From an uncultured Bacteroidales bacterium (GTDB lineage Bacteria; Bacteroidota; Bacteroidia; Bacteroidales; UBA1715), in the NCBI GenBank assembly GCA_937892155.1, contig CALAUG010000029.1:1-5200 (forward strand): a DNA stretch of 5,200 nt. Direction: 5' to 3'. How positions within the stretch are numbered: position 1 is the first letter of the stretch; the number at the start of each line of letters is the position of its first letter. Position numbers and translations under genes: made by a program. The notes below the pieces were generated by a model. That model searched no databases. It was not told the origin of the DNA and was given only the letters and a program-made list of their open reading frames with translations. Below are positions 1 to 4,993 of this stretch, in pieces.

Positions 1-489
1 CTCGTGAAAGCAGGTGAAACATGGCTCGATGATCCCTATCAGGTGCGCGTAACGGTCACGGTTGCAAACGGTTGCACCGTCGTGTACGACACGATGATGT
101 GGAAGCCTGTTCAGATGGATGAGTTTATTAGGGAGCTGAACACACGGCTTAACAAGGACTATACGCTTGAAAGCCTTGGAATCAGCAAAACCGAAGGTGA
201 CCTCACCATCGGCGACTGCAAGACCGCGTTTGAAGCGATTTGGGCGGACTTCGAAAAAACGGATTCCATTGACATGAACACGATCATCAATGATGAACGC
301 TACTGGAATGAGCTTGCATGGTGGGAAACGGAATATCAGAAAGCGTGGGAATCCGGCGATGAGTTCTGGATCAGCGACATGGAAAACCGCAACCCGGATA
401 AATGGACCAAACGTTGGAATGACTTGGACATGATGTTGGACGAGTTGACCAAAGCGCTTGGTATATCCAACGATGACGGACAGCAGTGA
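1..489 (+). CDS. Hypothetical acidic, Trp-rich protein, 5' end probably outside window
   Basis: I do not recognise this protein. The frame is open from the first base of the window to TGA at 487-489. A GTG at position 4 could start a 161-residue product, but only three bases precede it, so no ribosome binding site can be judged and the sequence there (KAGETWLDDP) reads like the interior of a larger protein. It has no signal peptide or membrane segment and is probably cytosolic. The first 45 residues look like beta strands (VRVTVTVANGCTVVYDTMMW). The rest looks helical, very acidic and unusually rich in tryptophan (DERYWNELAWWETEYQKAWE, then DKWTKRWNDLDMMLDEL). Its G+C is about 55% in the first 60 bases, clearly above the minus-strand array beyond 571, and it is transcribed toward that array. 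It is followed by its own terminator. The coding call is strong; the function is open. Confidence 0.75.
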   Translation, partial: LVKAGETWLDDPYQVRVTVTVANGCTVVYDTMMWKPVQMDEFIRELNTRLNKDYTLESLGISKTEGDLTIGDCKTAFEAIWADFEKTDSIDMNTIINDERYWNELAWWETEYQKAWESGDEFWISDMENRNPDKWTKRWNDLDMMLDELTKALGISNDDGQQ

Positions 490-520
490 CCGTTCCCGGA
501 ATGATCTCTTTTGATTAAGG

Positions 521-565
521 AAGCGCCCGATTTGAGATGCAACCATCTCAGATCGGGCGCTTTTT
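521..565 (+). terminator. Strong rho-independent terminator
   Basis: A 19-bp stem (521-539 with 544-562) closes on a four-base loop CAAC. The only imperfection is one T-G wobble. The stem base is the G+C-rich AGCGCCCGA, and a T run (561-565) follows directly on the plus strand. It lies 32 bp after the stop codon at 489 and so ends the plus-strand gene. On the minus strand the stem is followed only by a poor T run (CTTCCTTAATC), so it could serve weakly as a stop for the converging minus-strand array as well. Confidence 0.93.
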
Positions 566-614
566 CTATGTAAAGTATTTATGTTTTGAAAACTCACATA
601 CCATGACGTATCTA

Positions 615-738
615 CTACCGTTCAAACCCCAACAGAATCTCTTTCGGCAGATTCTCGTCTTTACATTTCATTACGAACCGGATTACCATCGTAAGCATTA
701 CCTAAATTGCTTGTGGGTATCCATTTTTGGAATATCAT
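615..738 (-). pseudogene. Remnant of a small array gene (two overlapping short ORFs)
   Basis: On the minus strand an AAAGGAG ribosome binding site sits nine bases before an ATG at 738. That leader is almost identical to the one in front of the gene starting at 4507. The frame runs only 25 codons, beginning MIFQKWIPTSNLG, to TAA at 661. In a second frame, an ORF from ATG at 698 to TAG at 615 encodes 27 residues that look protein-like (MVIRFVMKCKDENLPKEILL and on). It has no ribosome binding site of its own. The simplest reading is a truncated or frameshifted last cassette of the array. The alternative is that the 25-residue peptide is expressed as it stands. I recognise no family. The leader is well supported; the pseudogene label is inference. 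Confidence 0.4.
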
Positions 739-740
739 TC

Positions 741-773
741 AATCACGCTCCTTTGTCAAATTCTGATTCGTTA
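741..773 (-). repeat. Junction element copy A, with ribosome binding site
   Basis: Read on the minus strand, it is the TAA stop of the 771-1064 gene followed by CGA-ATC-AGA-ATT-TG (773 to 757), then an AAAGGAG ribosome binding site and GCGTGATT. Bases 741-768 match 4510-4537 at 27 of 28 positions. Related elements occur at 2491-2514, 3341-3357, 4510-4539 and 4971-4993. Here the element leads into the 615-738 remnant, which is the main reason to think a cassette once stood there. Confidence 0.8.
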
Positions 774-1064
774 ATCTCTTATACCCGCCGATACTTCGTT
801 TCCAAAAACATAATATGTATAGCTCGTTACTCCTGGGTACTCATCCTCTGGCATAAAATTACCCATAATGTCAAATGAGTATCCAAGTCCTTCGTATGTT
901 CCAGAACCTCCGTCTTCATAGCTGTTTTCTACATCCAAAAGGCAAAAGATAGGTCTTTCAAAGCCTGATACCCTAATATAATCAACTAACCCCATTGTTA
1001 TCCATAGCACGATAATACATATAATCGCAATTATGATACTTTTCTTCTTACCAATCTTTTTCAA
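771..1064 (-). CDS. Small membrane-anchored protein with C-terminal extracytoplasmic domain
   Basis: The start is taken as TTG at 1064 (97 aa), because GGAGG (1074-1078) lies eight bases before it. The frame stays open upstream to a GTG at 1079, but that codon would overlap the ribosome binding site. A lysine-rich start (MKKIGKKKS) precedes one hydrophobic helix at about residues 9-27. The remaining 70 residues should lie outside the cell. The pattern PIFCLLDVENSYEDGG followed by GTYEGLGYSFDI resembles an unnamed clostridial family of small single-pass proteins with a conserved PxF...DGG...Y.GLGY core. That is from memory and not checked by search. No enzymatic motif is visible. It is the last intact gene of the minus-strand array and follows the 167-aa lipoprotein gene after a 27-bp spacer carrying the ribosome binding site. 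Confidence 0.82.
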   Translation of the reverse strand: MKKIGKKKSIIIAIICIIVLWITMGLVDYIRVSGFERPIFCLLDVENSYEDGGSGTYEGLGYSFDIMGNFMPEDEYPGVTSYTYYVFGNEVSAGIRD

Positions 1065-1091
1065 AGACAACACCTCCACAAACCGGGATTC

Positions 1092-1595
1092 TTACTGAAT
1101 TTCATTTTCTTCCGCGTCTAAGCACACATACTCTGACGGAATAGAAGGAACATAGAATGTATATGGTATTTCTTGAACAACTTCTTCAGTAACTTCGCCA
1201 TTCTGAAGAGTAATCTGCACCTTTGCAACTTTCGGATTATTTATCAAGAATGCATATCCCTGGTGCCAGTTTACAACTGCGACGTCGGAGCATCTATCCG
1301 TCATTGGCTTATATGTGTGAATAAAAGTATAGTTTGCACCATTGCCCTTTATTTCAACTTCCATTGGCAAGTAATAATGTGCCTGATATTCATCACCAGA
1401 TATATACCAAACTATTGCTTTATTATCCTCTCCACACATTCCAGCATATTGCATTTCAATGGTATCAGCATCGGAGATGGGAATTTCTTGTCTTGCTTTT
1501 TCCATTAACTCATCTGTTCCATGATATGTCTTTGCGCATCCAGCAAGGCTAAAGCAAATCAAGGCAATCAATGCAATACTAATAATCTTTTTCAC
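1092..1595 (-). CDS. Lipoprotein of unknown function (167 aa)
   Basis: A lipoprotein signal peptide (MKKIISIALIALICFSLAGC) ends in a clean lipobox LAGC with the lipidated Cys at residue 20, so the mature protein should be attached to the outer face of the membrane. The start is placed at GTG 1595: the GGAGG at 1603-1607 lies seven bases before it. The in-frame ATG at 1601, which would add two residues (MSV), is only one base from the ribosome binding site. The mature part contains AHYYLPMEVEIKG, TYKPMTDRCSDVAVV and a C-terminal segment ending PSEYVCLDAEENEIQ. It looks beta-rich, with no catalytic signature I can name. Similar lipoproteins occur in clostridia as far as I recall, but I know no assigned role. 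Confidence 0.85.
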   Translation of the reverse strand: MKKIISIALIALICFSLAGCAKTYHGTDELMEKARQEIPISDADTIEMQYAGMCGEDNKAIVWYISGDEYQAHYYLPMEVEIKGNGANYTFIHTYKPMTDRCSDVAVVNWHQGYAFLINNPKVAKVQITLQNGEVTEEVVQEIPYTFYVPSIPSEYVCLDAEENEIQ

Positions 1596-1630
1596 ACTCA
1601 TACCTCCGCATTAAATTATCATTTGTCTTT

Positions 1631-2098
1631 CTAATTCTTATATCTTGGCAATTCGCTTTCATCGACAGGAATTGCTTCAAGTTCATCATTCAAACCATCC
1701 CAATACGAACCGATATCCGCACTTGTGAAATACTCAAAGCCCCCTGTTTCTGATTTCAACTTGCCATTCTTAACTCCATTGCAGACATAAATCAATTCGT
1801 AACTTGTTCCATTTGAAAGATTAAACCTAAAACTGGTCACATCTGCTCCAGTAGTTTCTTCAGTCTGTTTATCTTTCAATTGTAAATCCTTTAATAAATC
1901 ATACAAGATCTTAATATCACTTTCGGCAACGACCACCTTCATTTTCGCTGATGCAGGCGCTCCCTCATAGTGATACATCTCAACATTCTCTACATCTTCG
2001 ACCACAAACGGGAAATCAATATTTACTGTTCTGCCGTTGCAACCAACCAGCCCCAGCACACAAGCTAATGCTAAAACCAAGGGTACTAACTTTTTCAT
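1631..2098 (-). CDS. Lipoprotein of unknown function (155 aa)
   Basis: The start is ATG at 2098, six bases after an AAAGGAG ribosome binding site. The frame extends to 2158, but that region covers the ribosome binding site and the previous gene's end. The signal peptide MKKLVPLVLALACVLGLVGC has a lipobox LVGC with Cys20, so it is predicted to be a surface lipoprotein. The mature domain starts with a VEDVENVEMYHYEGAPASAK segment. It continues through a helical stretch (ESDIKILYDLLKDLQL) and a beta-rich part (TSFRFNLSNGTSYELIYVCN). It ends in an acidic tail with EAIPVDESELPRYKN. The layout looks like a compact alpha/beta binding domain rather than an enzyme. I recall similar unnamed lipoproteins in gut clostridia. 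Its leader resembles that of the 269-aa lipoprotein gene (see 2096-2133). Confidence 0.87.
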   Translation of the reverse strand: MKKLVPLVLALACVLGLVGCNGRTVNIDFPFVVEDVENVEMYHYEGAPASAKMKVVVAESDIKILYDLLKDLQLKDKQTEETTGADVTSFRFNLSNGTSYELIYVCNGVKNGKLKSETGGFEYFTSADIGSYWDGLNDELEAIPVDESELPRYKN

Positions 2099-2133
2099 TG
2101 CCTGCTCCTTTCGATAACAAACTTTTATTTGTT
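2096..2133 (-). repeat. Type-2 leader: shared start-site block with small hairpin
   Basis: Bases 2096-2121 match 3319-3344 at 23 of 26 positions. The block covers the start codon, an AAAGGAGCAG ribosome binding site and TTTGTT upstream. Just upstream is an inverted repeat, AACAAA (2116-2121) and TTTGTT (2128-2133), with a six-base loop. The 3321 leader has its own version of this small palindrome. The stem is too weak for a terminator but stands right before the ribosome binding site. Confidence 0.65.
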
Positions 2134-2139
2134 GCTCGA

Positions 2140-2484
2140 TCAGTTTCCAGATAAACAATTAATCGTATACACTTTTTCAAGGCTAATTGGGTCACCACTA
2201 TCCAGAACACATTCGCCGTCAAATATAATTTGAACTTGATCGTCTATGGACAAATTAATCCAATTTTTATGGTTATCCATATCGTCCTGTTCAAAGAATA
2301 CTCTTGAACCCTCTTTTATTGAGTCAAGGCTTGATGTAGAAACTTCAATTGTGACAGATGTACCCCACCAATCTATAACCTTGCCTGTAATAGTTGGTTT
2401 GTCATCCAAATCCACTTTGTTCCCACAACCGACCAGCGAAAATGCAAGCACAAGGCAAAGCGCCATTGCTATAATCTTTTTCAT
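2140..2484 (-). CDS. Small lipoprotein, possible OB-fold (DUF3221/YobA-like) domain
   Basis: The start is ATG at 2484, with GGAGG (2491-2495) six bases away. The 114-aa product begins with a lipoprotein signal peptide, MKKIIAMALCLVLAFSLVGC, lipobox LVGC, Cys20. The mature part is one small beta domain: PTITGKVIDWWGTSVTIEVS, then GSRVFFEQDD, then IDDQVQIIFDGECVLDSG, ending in SLEKVYTIN. This order (a 'TGKV' strand, a second strand, a 'GD(K/Q)V.V.YDG' strand, and a final strand with a 'Y.I' ending) is what I know from small OB-like secreted proteins of the DUF3221/YobA type. That assignment is inference from pattern only, and no function is known for such domains. A 41-bp spacer separates it from the next gene. 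Confidence 0.85.
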   Translation of the reverse strand: MKKIIAMALCLVLAFSLVGCGNKVDLDDKPTITGKVIDWWGTSVTIEVSTSSLDSIKEGSRVFFEQDDMDNHKNWINLSIDDQVQIIFDGECVLDSGDPISLEKVYTINCLSGN

Positions 2485-2490
2485 GCTATA

Positions 2491-2514
2491 CCTCCATCAA
2501 ATTCAGATTTTTTA
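2491..2514 (-). repeat. Junction element copy B
   Basis: Minus strand: TAA (stop of the 269-aa lipoprotein gene, 2514-2512), AAA-ATC-TGA-ATT-TG, then ATGGAGG as ribosome binding site for the gene starting at 2484. Spacing from stop codon to the ATC and ATTTG blocks is the same as in the copies at 757-773, 3341-3357 and 4977-4993. Like the copy at 4971-4993, it continues ATTTGATGGAG. Confidence 0.72.
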
Positions 2515-3321
2515 CGGCTTTTCTATAGCTATGTTTGGATATTTCAATTGAGCGGAATCCTTACCATATTCCTTATCAATTTCAATGATGATATGCCAAT
2601 TTGCCATATCGCATGTACCAACCTCAGGTATTATACGTTTGATATTCGGCTGAATAAAGTAAGCTATTCTGTCCAGTAAAGAAGCGAACAGATCAACACT
2701 TGTTACCTCGTGCCTGTTTGAACCACTCGGTTCTTCCAACACAACAAGTATCAAATCGTTCTTCTCAAAGAATGCTTCATCATATTTCTTTACAGCATCA
2801 ACAAAACCGATTGTCTGATCTGAAGAGGGATTTTCAATACTTTCGAGATAGTATTTGTCTTTATTTTGTTCGTAGTAATCATTCAGCTCTTCGACACTTG
2901 TAATCCAAAGCAAATTATCGTTATCCCCGTCATATGCGCTTGCATTAGTTCTGATATACTGGACCTTGAAATCAATTGATTTACAGAATGGGCCGCTGCC
3001 ATCTGACGGTATAGATGGTGTAAAATCTGCCTTTTGATATATCAAACCTTCATGATCCCACATACAATAAACATACTCTGCCACTGAATCGGATTCTACG
3101 GAATATGCTTTGAAGGTTATTTTTCCGTCGGATACATTTCCAAGATACTTACCCTTATCCGAATAGGATATTCCTGAATCAAATGTCCTAATATATTCAA
3201 CATTGTCAATCACAATCTTTTCGTATTCCGCACCTTTTATTGTTCCTATTGTCTTACTACCGCAAGCAGTCAACGACAGGGCCATTACAATGCATACAGC
3301 TACGAATATTATTTTTTTCAA
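2512..3321 (-). CDS. Lipoprotein (269 aa) with C-terminal PrcB-like domain, TTG start
   Basis: This is the largest gene of the array. It starts with TTG at 3321 after an AAAGGAG ribosome binding site. The signal peptide MKKIIFVAVCIVMALSLTAC has a lipobox LTAC with Cys20, so the product should be a membrane-attached surface protein. Residues 30-110 are beta-rich (YEKIVIDNVEYIRTFDSG, GKITFKAYSVESDSVAEYVY). Residues about 145-265 form a second domain: ITSVEELNDYYEQNKDKYYL, FVDAVKKYDEAFFEKNDLIL, VVLEEPSGSNRHEVTSV, then RIIPEVGTCDMANWHIIIEI. I know this module from unnamed clostridial lipoproteins. Its 'FF.KNDLILVVLEE.SGS.RHEV...PEVGT.D.A.WHIIIE' pattern resembles the PrcB C-terminal domain, which is inference. 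The 55 bp encoding residues 40-57 recur exactly at 5146-5200 in a hybrid gene. Confidence 0.9.
   Translation of the reverse strand: MKKIIFVAVCIVMALSLTACGSKTIGTIKGAEYEKIVIDNVEYIRTFDSGISYSDKGKYLGNVSDGKITFKAYSVESDSVAEYVYCMWDHEGLIYQKADFTPSIPSDGSGPFCKSIDFKVQYIRTNASAYDGDNDNLLWITSVEELNDYYEQNKDKYYLESIENPSSDQTIGFVDAVKKYDEAFFEKNDLILVVLEEPSGSNRHEVTSVDLFASLLDRIAYFIQPNIKRIIPEVGTCDMANWHIIIEIDKEYGKDSAQLKYPNIAIEKP
3150..3204 (-). repeat. 55-bp exact direct repeat, copy 1 (inside the 269-aa lipoprotein gene)
   Basis: These 55 bases are identical to 5146-5200. The base before differs (T at 3149, A at 5145), and on the other side the second copy is cut off by the window end, so the true repeat may be longer. 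Here it encodes residues 40-57 of the lipoprotein (NVEYIRTFDSGISYSDKG). The two copies are in the same orientation, 1,996 bp apart. Confidence 0.95.
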
Positions 3322-3357
3322 TGGCTGCTCCTTTCGACAACAAATTAAGATTTGTTA
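3319..3357 (-). repeat. Junction element copy C plus type-2 leader and hairpin
   Basis: Minus strand, from the stop of the 71-aa gene: TAA-CAA-ATC-TTA-ATT-TG, then TTGTCG, an AAAGGAG ribosome binding site, and the TTG start at 3321. It joins the two leader types: 3341-3357 is the junction element and 3319-3344 matches the leader at 2096-2121. A perfect 7-bp palindrome, AACAAAT (3339-3345) and ATTTGTT (3350-3356), has a four-base loop and sits between stop codon and ribosome binding site. Where the sister leader has ATG, this one has TTG. Confidence 0.75.
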
Positions 3358-3570
3358 TTGCTGCTTGTTTAACGAAGAAGAAACAATAACACAAGTGATG
3401 CATAATAATATACAGTTAACTATCACAGCCAATAATATCAATGCTTCTGCTGAGGTTCCCCAAAACAAGAGCCCCATACCTCTGTTAAACGTACCAGAAA
3501 CTCCTCCGATAATATATAGAGTAACGGCAAGAATCCCCAAGAAGGCTGACCAAAGTTTAAGTAATTTCAT
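3355..3570 (-). CDS. Two-helix small membrane protein (71 aa)
   Basis: It starts with ATG at 3570, eight bases after a GGGAGGG ribosome binding site. The 71-residue product has two predicted membrane helices at about residues 7-25 and 43-63, joined by a short loop (GTFNRGMGLLFWGTSAE). The N-terminus has lysines at 2 and 5, and the C-terminus ends polar (SSSLNKQQ), consistent with a hairpin with both ends in the cytosol. No motif identifies it. Its stop codon is the first triplet of the junction element before the 269-aa lipoprotein gene. The tail of the hybrid gene at 4991-5200 ends in the same way (KEQ, then CAATAAC), so the two gene ends are related at the DNA level. Confidence 0.78.
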   Translation of the reverse strand: MKLLKLWSAFLGILAVTLYIIGGVSGTFNRGMGLLFWGTSAEALILLAVIVNCILLCITCVIVSSSLNKQQ

Positions 3571-3596
3571 AGATTTTTCCCTCCCATTATAAAACC

Positions 3597-3629
3597 ATCG
3601 TGCAACAAACCATGAATTTATCGCACGAT
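3597..3629 (-). promoter_or_regulatory. Inverted repeat spanning a stop codon, possible weak attenuator
   Basis: ATCGTGC (3597-3603) pairs perfectly with GCACGAT (3623-3629) around a 19-base loop. On the minus strand the stem takes in the last codons and flanks the TAA stop (3620-3618) of the 143-aa gene. It is followed by GGTTTTATAATGGG and the ribosome binding site of the 71-aa gene. The loop is long and the T run is short, so this is at best a weak terminator or an mRNA-processing or stability hairpin. Confidence 0.35.
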
Positions 3630-4049
3630 ATGTACGCTAAAATCTTCTTCTGTATATTGTTTCATTATATCCTTGAAGAGAGCAATGTCGTCATCAGATG
3701 CACCTACTATATATATCTCGGTTCCATAGTGAGCACTGCAAAACAGGCGCTGCTTATGTGTGACGTTGATTGTAAAATATTTCGTCATTTTGTTATATAT
3801 GCTCTTGTCTAATGGATCTTCAGATAAAAGTTCCGAAATAAATTTCTCGCATACTTCTCCTTTAATAGAAACCTCATGCTTGTCTGCTGTTGGATTTCCG
3901 TAGAAAGTTGCTTGCTGAATCTCGGAAGTCTCTTCTTTCCAGCACCTGATTTCTAAACTATCTCCAAACTGCATGAAATGACTAACAAGTTCTTTCCACC
4001 AAAATGAGGCCACATTATGATTTATCATCTGTAAACTTATTTCATGCAT
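3618..4049 (-). CDS. Hypothetical cytosolic protein (143 aa)
   Basis: I do not recognise a named family. There is no signal peptide or membrane segment. The N-terminus (MHEISLQMINHNVASFWWKE) and a beta-rich middle (DSLEIRCWKE, QQATFYGN, HEVSIKGEV) precede a helical insertion. The end is another alpha/beta part (QRLFCSAHYGTEIYIVGASD, DIMKQYTEEDFSVHIV). Size and make-up resemble small immunity-type proteins found near polymorphic toxins, but that is only a resemblance. The ATG at 4049 is the best start, although the AGGAGG site (which overlaps the stop codon of the gene before) is 16 bases away, unusually far. The only in-frame codons nearer to it are two ATA codons. The preceding gene ends just 20 bp upstream, so translation is probably coupled. 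Confidence 0.83.
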   Translation of the reverse strand: MHEISLQMINHNVASFWWKELVSHFMQFGDSLEIRCWKEETSEIQQATFYGNPTADKHEVSIKGEVCEKFISELLSEDPLDKSIYNKMTKYFTINVTHKQRLFCSAHYGTEIYIVGASDDDIALFKDIMKQYTEEDFSVHIVR

Positions 4050-4069
4050 AAAACTTATTATTTATCCTC

Positions 4070-4507
4070 CTAATACAAGTCCGTTGCTAATTGTGTCCTT
4101 ATGTCGTATGCGCCTTCATAGTCTGTCGCCCAAGCGATACCAAACCTGACCTCATCAACAACAGACTTGCGGATATACTCCACACCGTTCCGAATCCGAT
4201 TAGTCTCAAAAGCCGGGTTTTCATCTCCGGCACCTATGGTAAGAACAATGTTGTCCTTTACGAACTCGGAATACAAATACCGTTCTCCGGACGATCCGTC
4301 ATTGTGTATCTCAGCGTCATAGAGATCAACAACACAACGAATTGTCTGCCAATCACTTTTTGATATTACGATTTGATAGCTTCCAGCCAGCGGCCGCTCC
4401 CGCAAGGCTCTAATGTCTTTGCAGTACTGTTCATACTCATAATCGGAGCGAATATTGTCTATGTAGATTTGGATTTCTCCGAAAGGTGTTAAAATCCCTT
4501 GCTTCAT
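4070..4507 (-). CDS. Hypothetical cytosolic protein (145 aa)
   Basis: It starts with ATG at 4507 (MKQGILTPFGEIQIYIDNIR), nine bases after an AAAGGAG ribosome binding site. A TTG at 4528 in the same frame would overlap that site and is not used. No signal peptide or membrane segment is present. The sequence alternates strands and helices: SDYEYEQYCKDIRALRERPL, then SYQIVISKSDWQTIRCVVDL, YLYSEFVKDNIVLTIGAGD, and a C-terminus DEVRFGIAWATDYEGAYDIR. I cannot place it in a family. The TAG stop at 4072-4070 runs into the next gene's ribosome binding site (TAGGAGG). Its leader is nearly the same as that of the 615-738 remnant although the proteins differ. Confidence 0.84.
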   Translation of the reverse strand: MKQGILTPFGEIQIYIDNIRSDYEYEQYCKDIRALRERPLAGSYQIVISKSDWQTIRCVVDLYDAEIHNDGSSGERYLYSEFVKDNIVLTIGAGDENPAFETNRIRNGVEYIRKSVVDEVRFGIAWATDYEGAYDIRTQLATDLY

Positions 4508-4509
4508 AT

Positions 4510-4539
4510 AATCACGCTCCTTTGGCAAATTCTGATTTA
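4510..4539 (-). repeat. Junction element copy D, with ribosome binding site
   Basis: Minus strand: TAA stop of the 141-aa gene (4539-4537), then ATC-AGA-ATT-TG, CC, AAAGGAG, CGTGATT and the ATG at 4507. Bases 4510-4537 match 741-768 at 27 of 28 positions. Unlike the other copies, the stop codon is directly next to the ATC block, so the preceding gene end is shifted by three bases. Confidence 0.8.
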
Positions 4540-4962
4540 TTCTTGTAGCGTATTCCGAAGTTCGGACATACGCAGGTACCCATTCTCATCCATCACGTTT
4601 TCAGAGAGAATCTTCATAACGTCAGTTATCTCGGAAATATAGGCTTTTGATTTCTCTGGAGAGCAAAGCAAGCTGCCGTAAACCTCATTACAGAAAATGC
4701 TTTTAGCAGTTTTATTCGTACCCTCTGTTATAAGGCTGTACGCCTCGTGGAACGCATAAAAGGCAGAAACTCCACCCCAATATTCAGCATCATCTCCTGT
4801 CTTTTGATACTCAATGAAATGTGTGTACGCTTCAGCAGCATTTACCTGAGCCAATGCTTCAATATCCGATTTATCATGCACTGCTTTCTGCCAAAGTGCG
4901 CAGAACAAAACAGCTACAAGCAATAATGCAACAATCAATATAATTGAAACACGTTTTTTCAT
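4537..4962 (-). CDS. Membrane-anchored extracytoplasmic protein (141 aa)
   Basis: It starts with ATG at 4962, with GGAG eight bases upstream. After MKKRV comes a single hydrophobic helix (about residues 5-24, SIILIVALLLVAVLFCALW) followed by QKAVHDK. There is no lipobox, so it is either an uncleaved anchor or a signal peptide. The 115-residue outer part is mainly helical (NAAEAYTHFIEYQKTGDDAE, YAFHEAYSLITEGTNKTAKS, KAYISEITDVMKILSENV) and ends DENGYLRMSELRNTLQE. It contains two cysteines (CNEVYGSLLCS) that could form a disulphide. I do not recognise the family. The gene stands between two junction elements and so has the form of a complete cassette. Confidence 0.84.
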   Translation of the reverse strand: MKKRVSIILIVALLLVAVLFCALWQKAVHDKSDIEALAQVNAAEAYTHFIEYQKTGDDAEYWGGVSAFYAFHEAYSLITEGTNKTAKSIFCNEVYGSLLCSPEKSKAYISEITDVMKILSENVMDENGYLRMSELRNTLQE

Positions 4963-4970
4963 AAACCTTG

Positions 4971-4993
4971 CTCCATCAAATTAAGATTCGTTA
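4971..4993 (-). repeat. Junction element copy E
   Basis: Minus strand: TAA stop of the hybrid gene (4993-4991), CGA-ATC-TTA-ATT-TG, then ATGGAGC as ribosome binding site for the gene starting at 4962. Identical to copy C (3341-3357) in 16 of 17 bases of the core, even though the genes on both sides differ. Confidence 0.75.

Noticed and set aside
537..878. Plus-strand ORF of 113 codons
   Set aside because: It begins inside the terminator stem, has no ribosome binding site, and overlaps the well-supported 771-1064 gene on the other strand. Its residue make-up is not protein-like.
1173..1508. Plus-strand ORFs over the 167-aa lipoprotein gene
   Set aside because: They are antisense to a gene with a clear signal peptide and ribosome binding site, and lack initiation signals themselves.
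2099..2158. Longer N-terminus for the 155-aa lipoprotein (start at 2158)
   Set aside because: It would run through the ribosome binding site and the end of the previous gene and bury the signal peptide. The ATG at 2098 has ideal spacing.
3586..3591. Perfect TATAAT on the minus strand before the 71-aa gene
   Set aside because: No TTGACA-like hexamer lies 16-18 bases upstream, and transcription would begin inside the ribosome binding site only about 20 bases from the ATG. It is probably chance in A+T-rich DNA.
3597..3629. Inverted repeat as a full rho-independent terminator
   Set aside because: The loop is 19 bases and only four T follow two G after the stem. It is listed only as a low-confidence regulatory hairpin.
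741..4993. Junction elements as integron attC sites or CRISPR repeats
   Set aside because: They lack the conserved attC core sites and long imperfect palindrome, are separated by genes of varied length rather than uniform spacers, and no integrase or cas gene is present.
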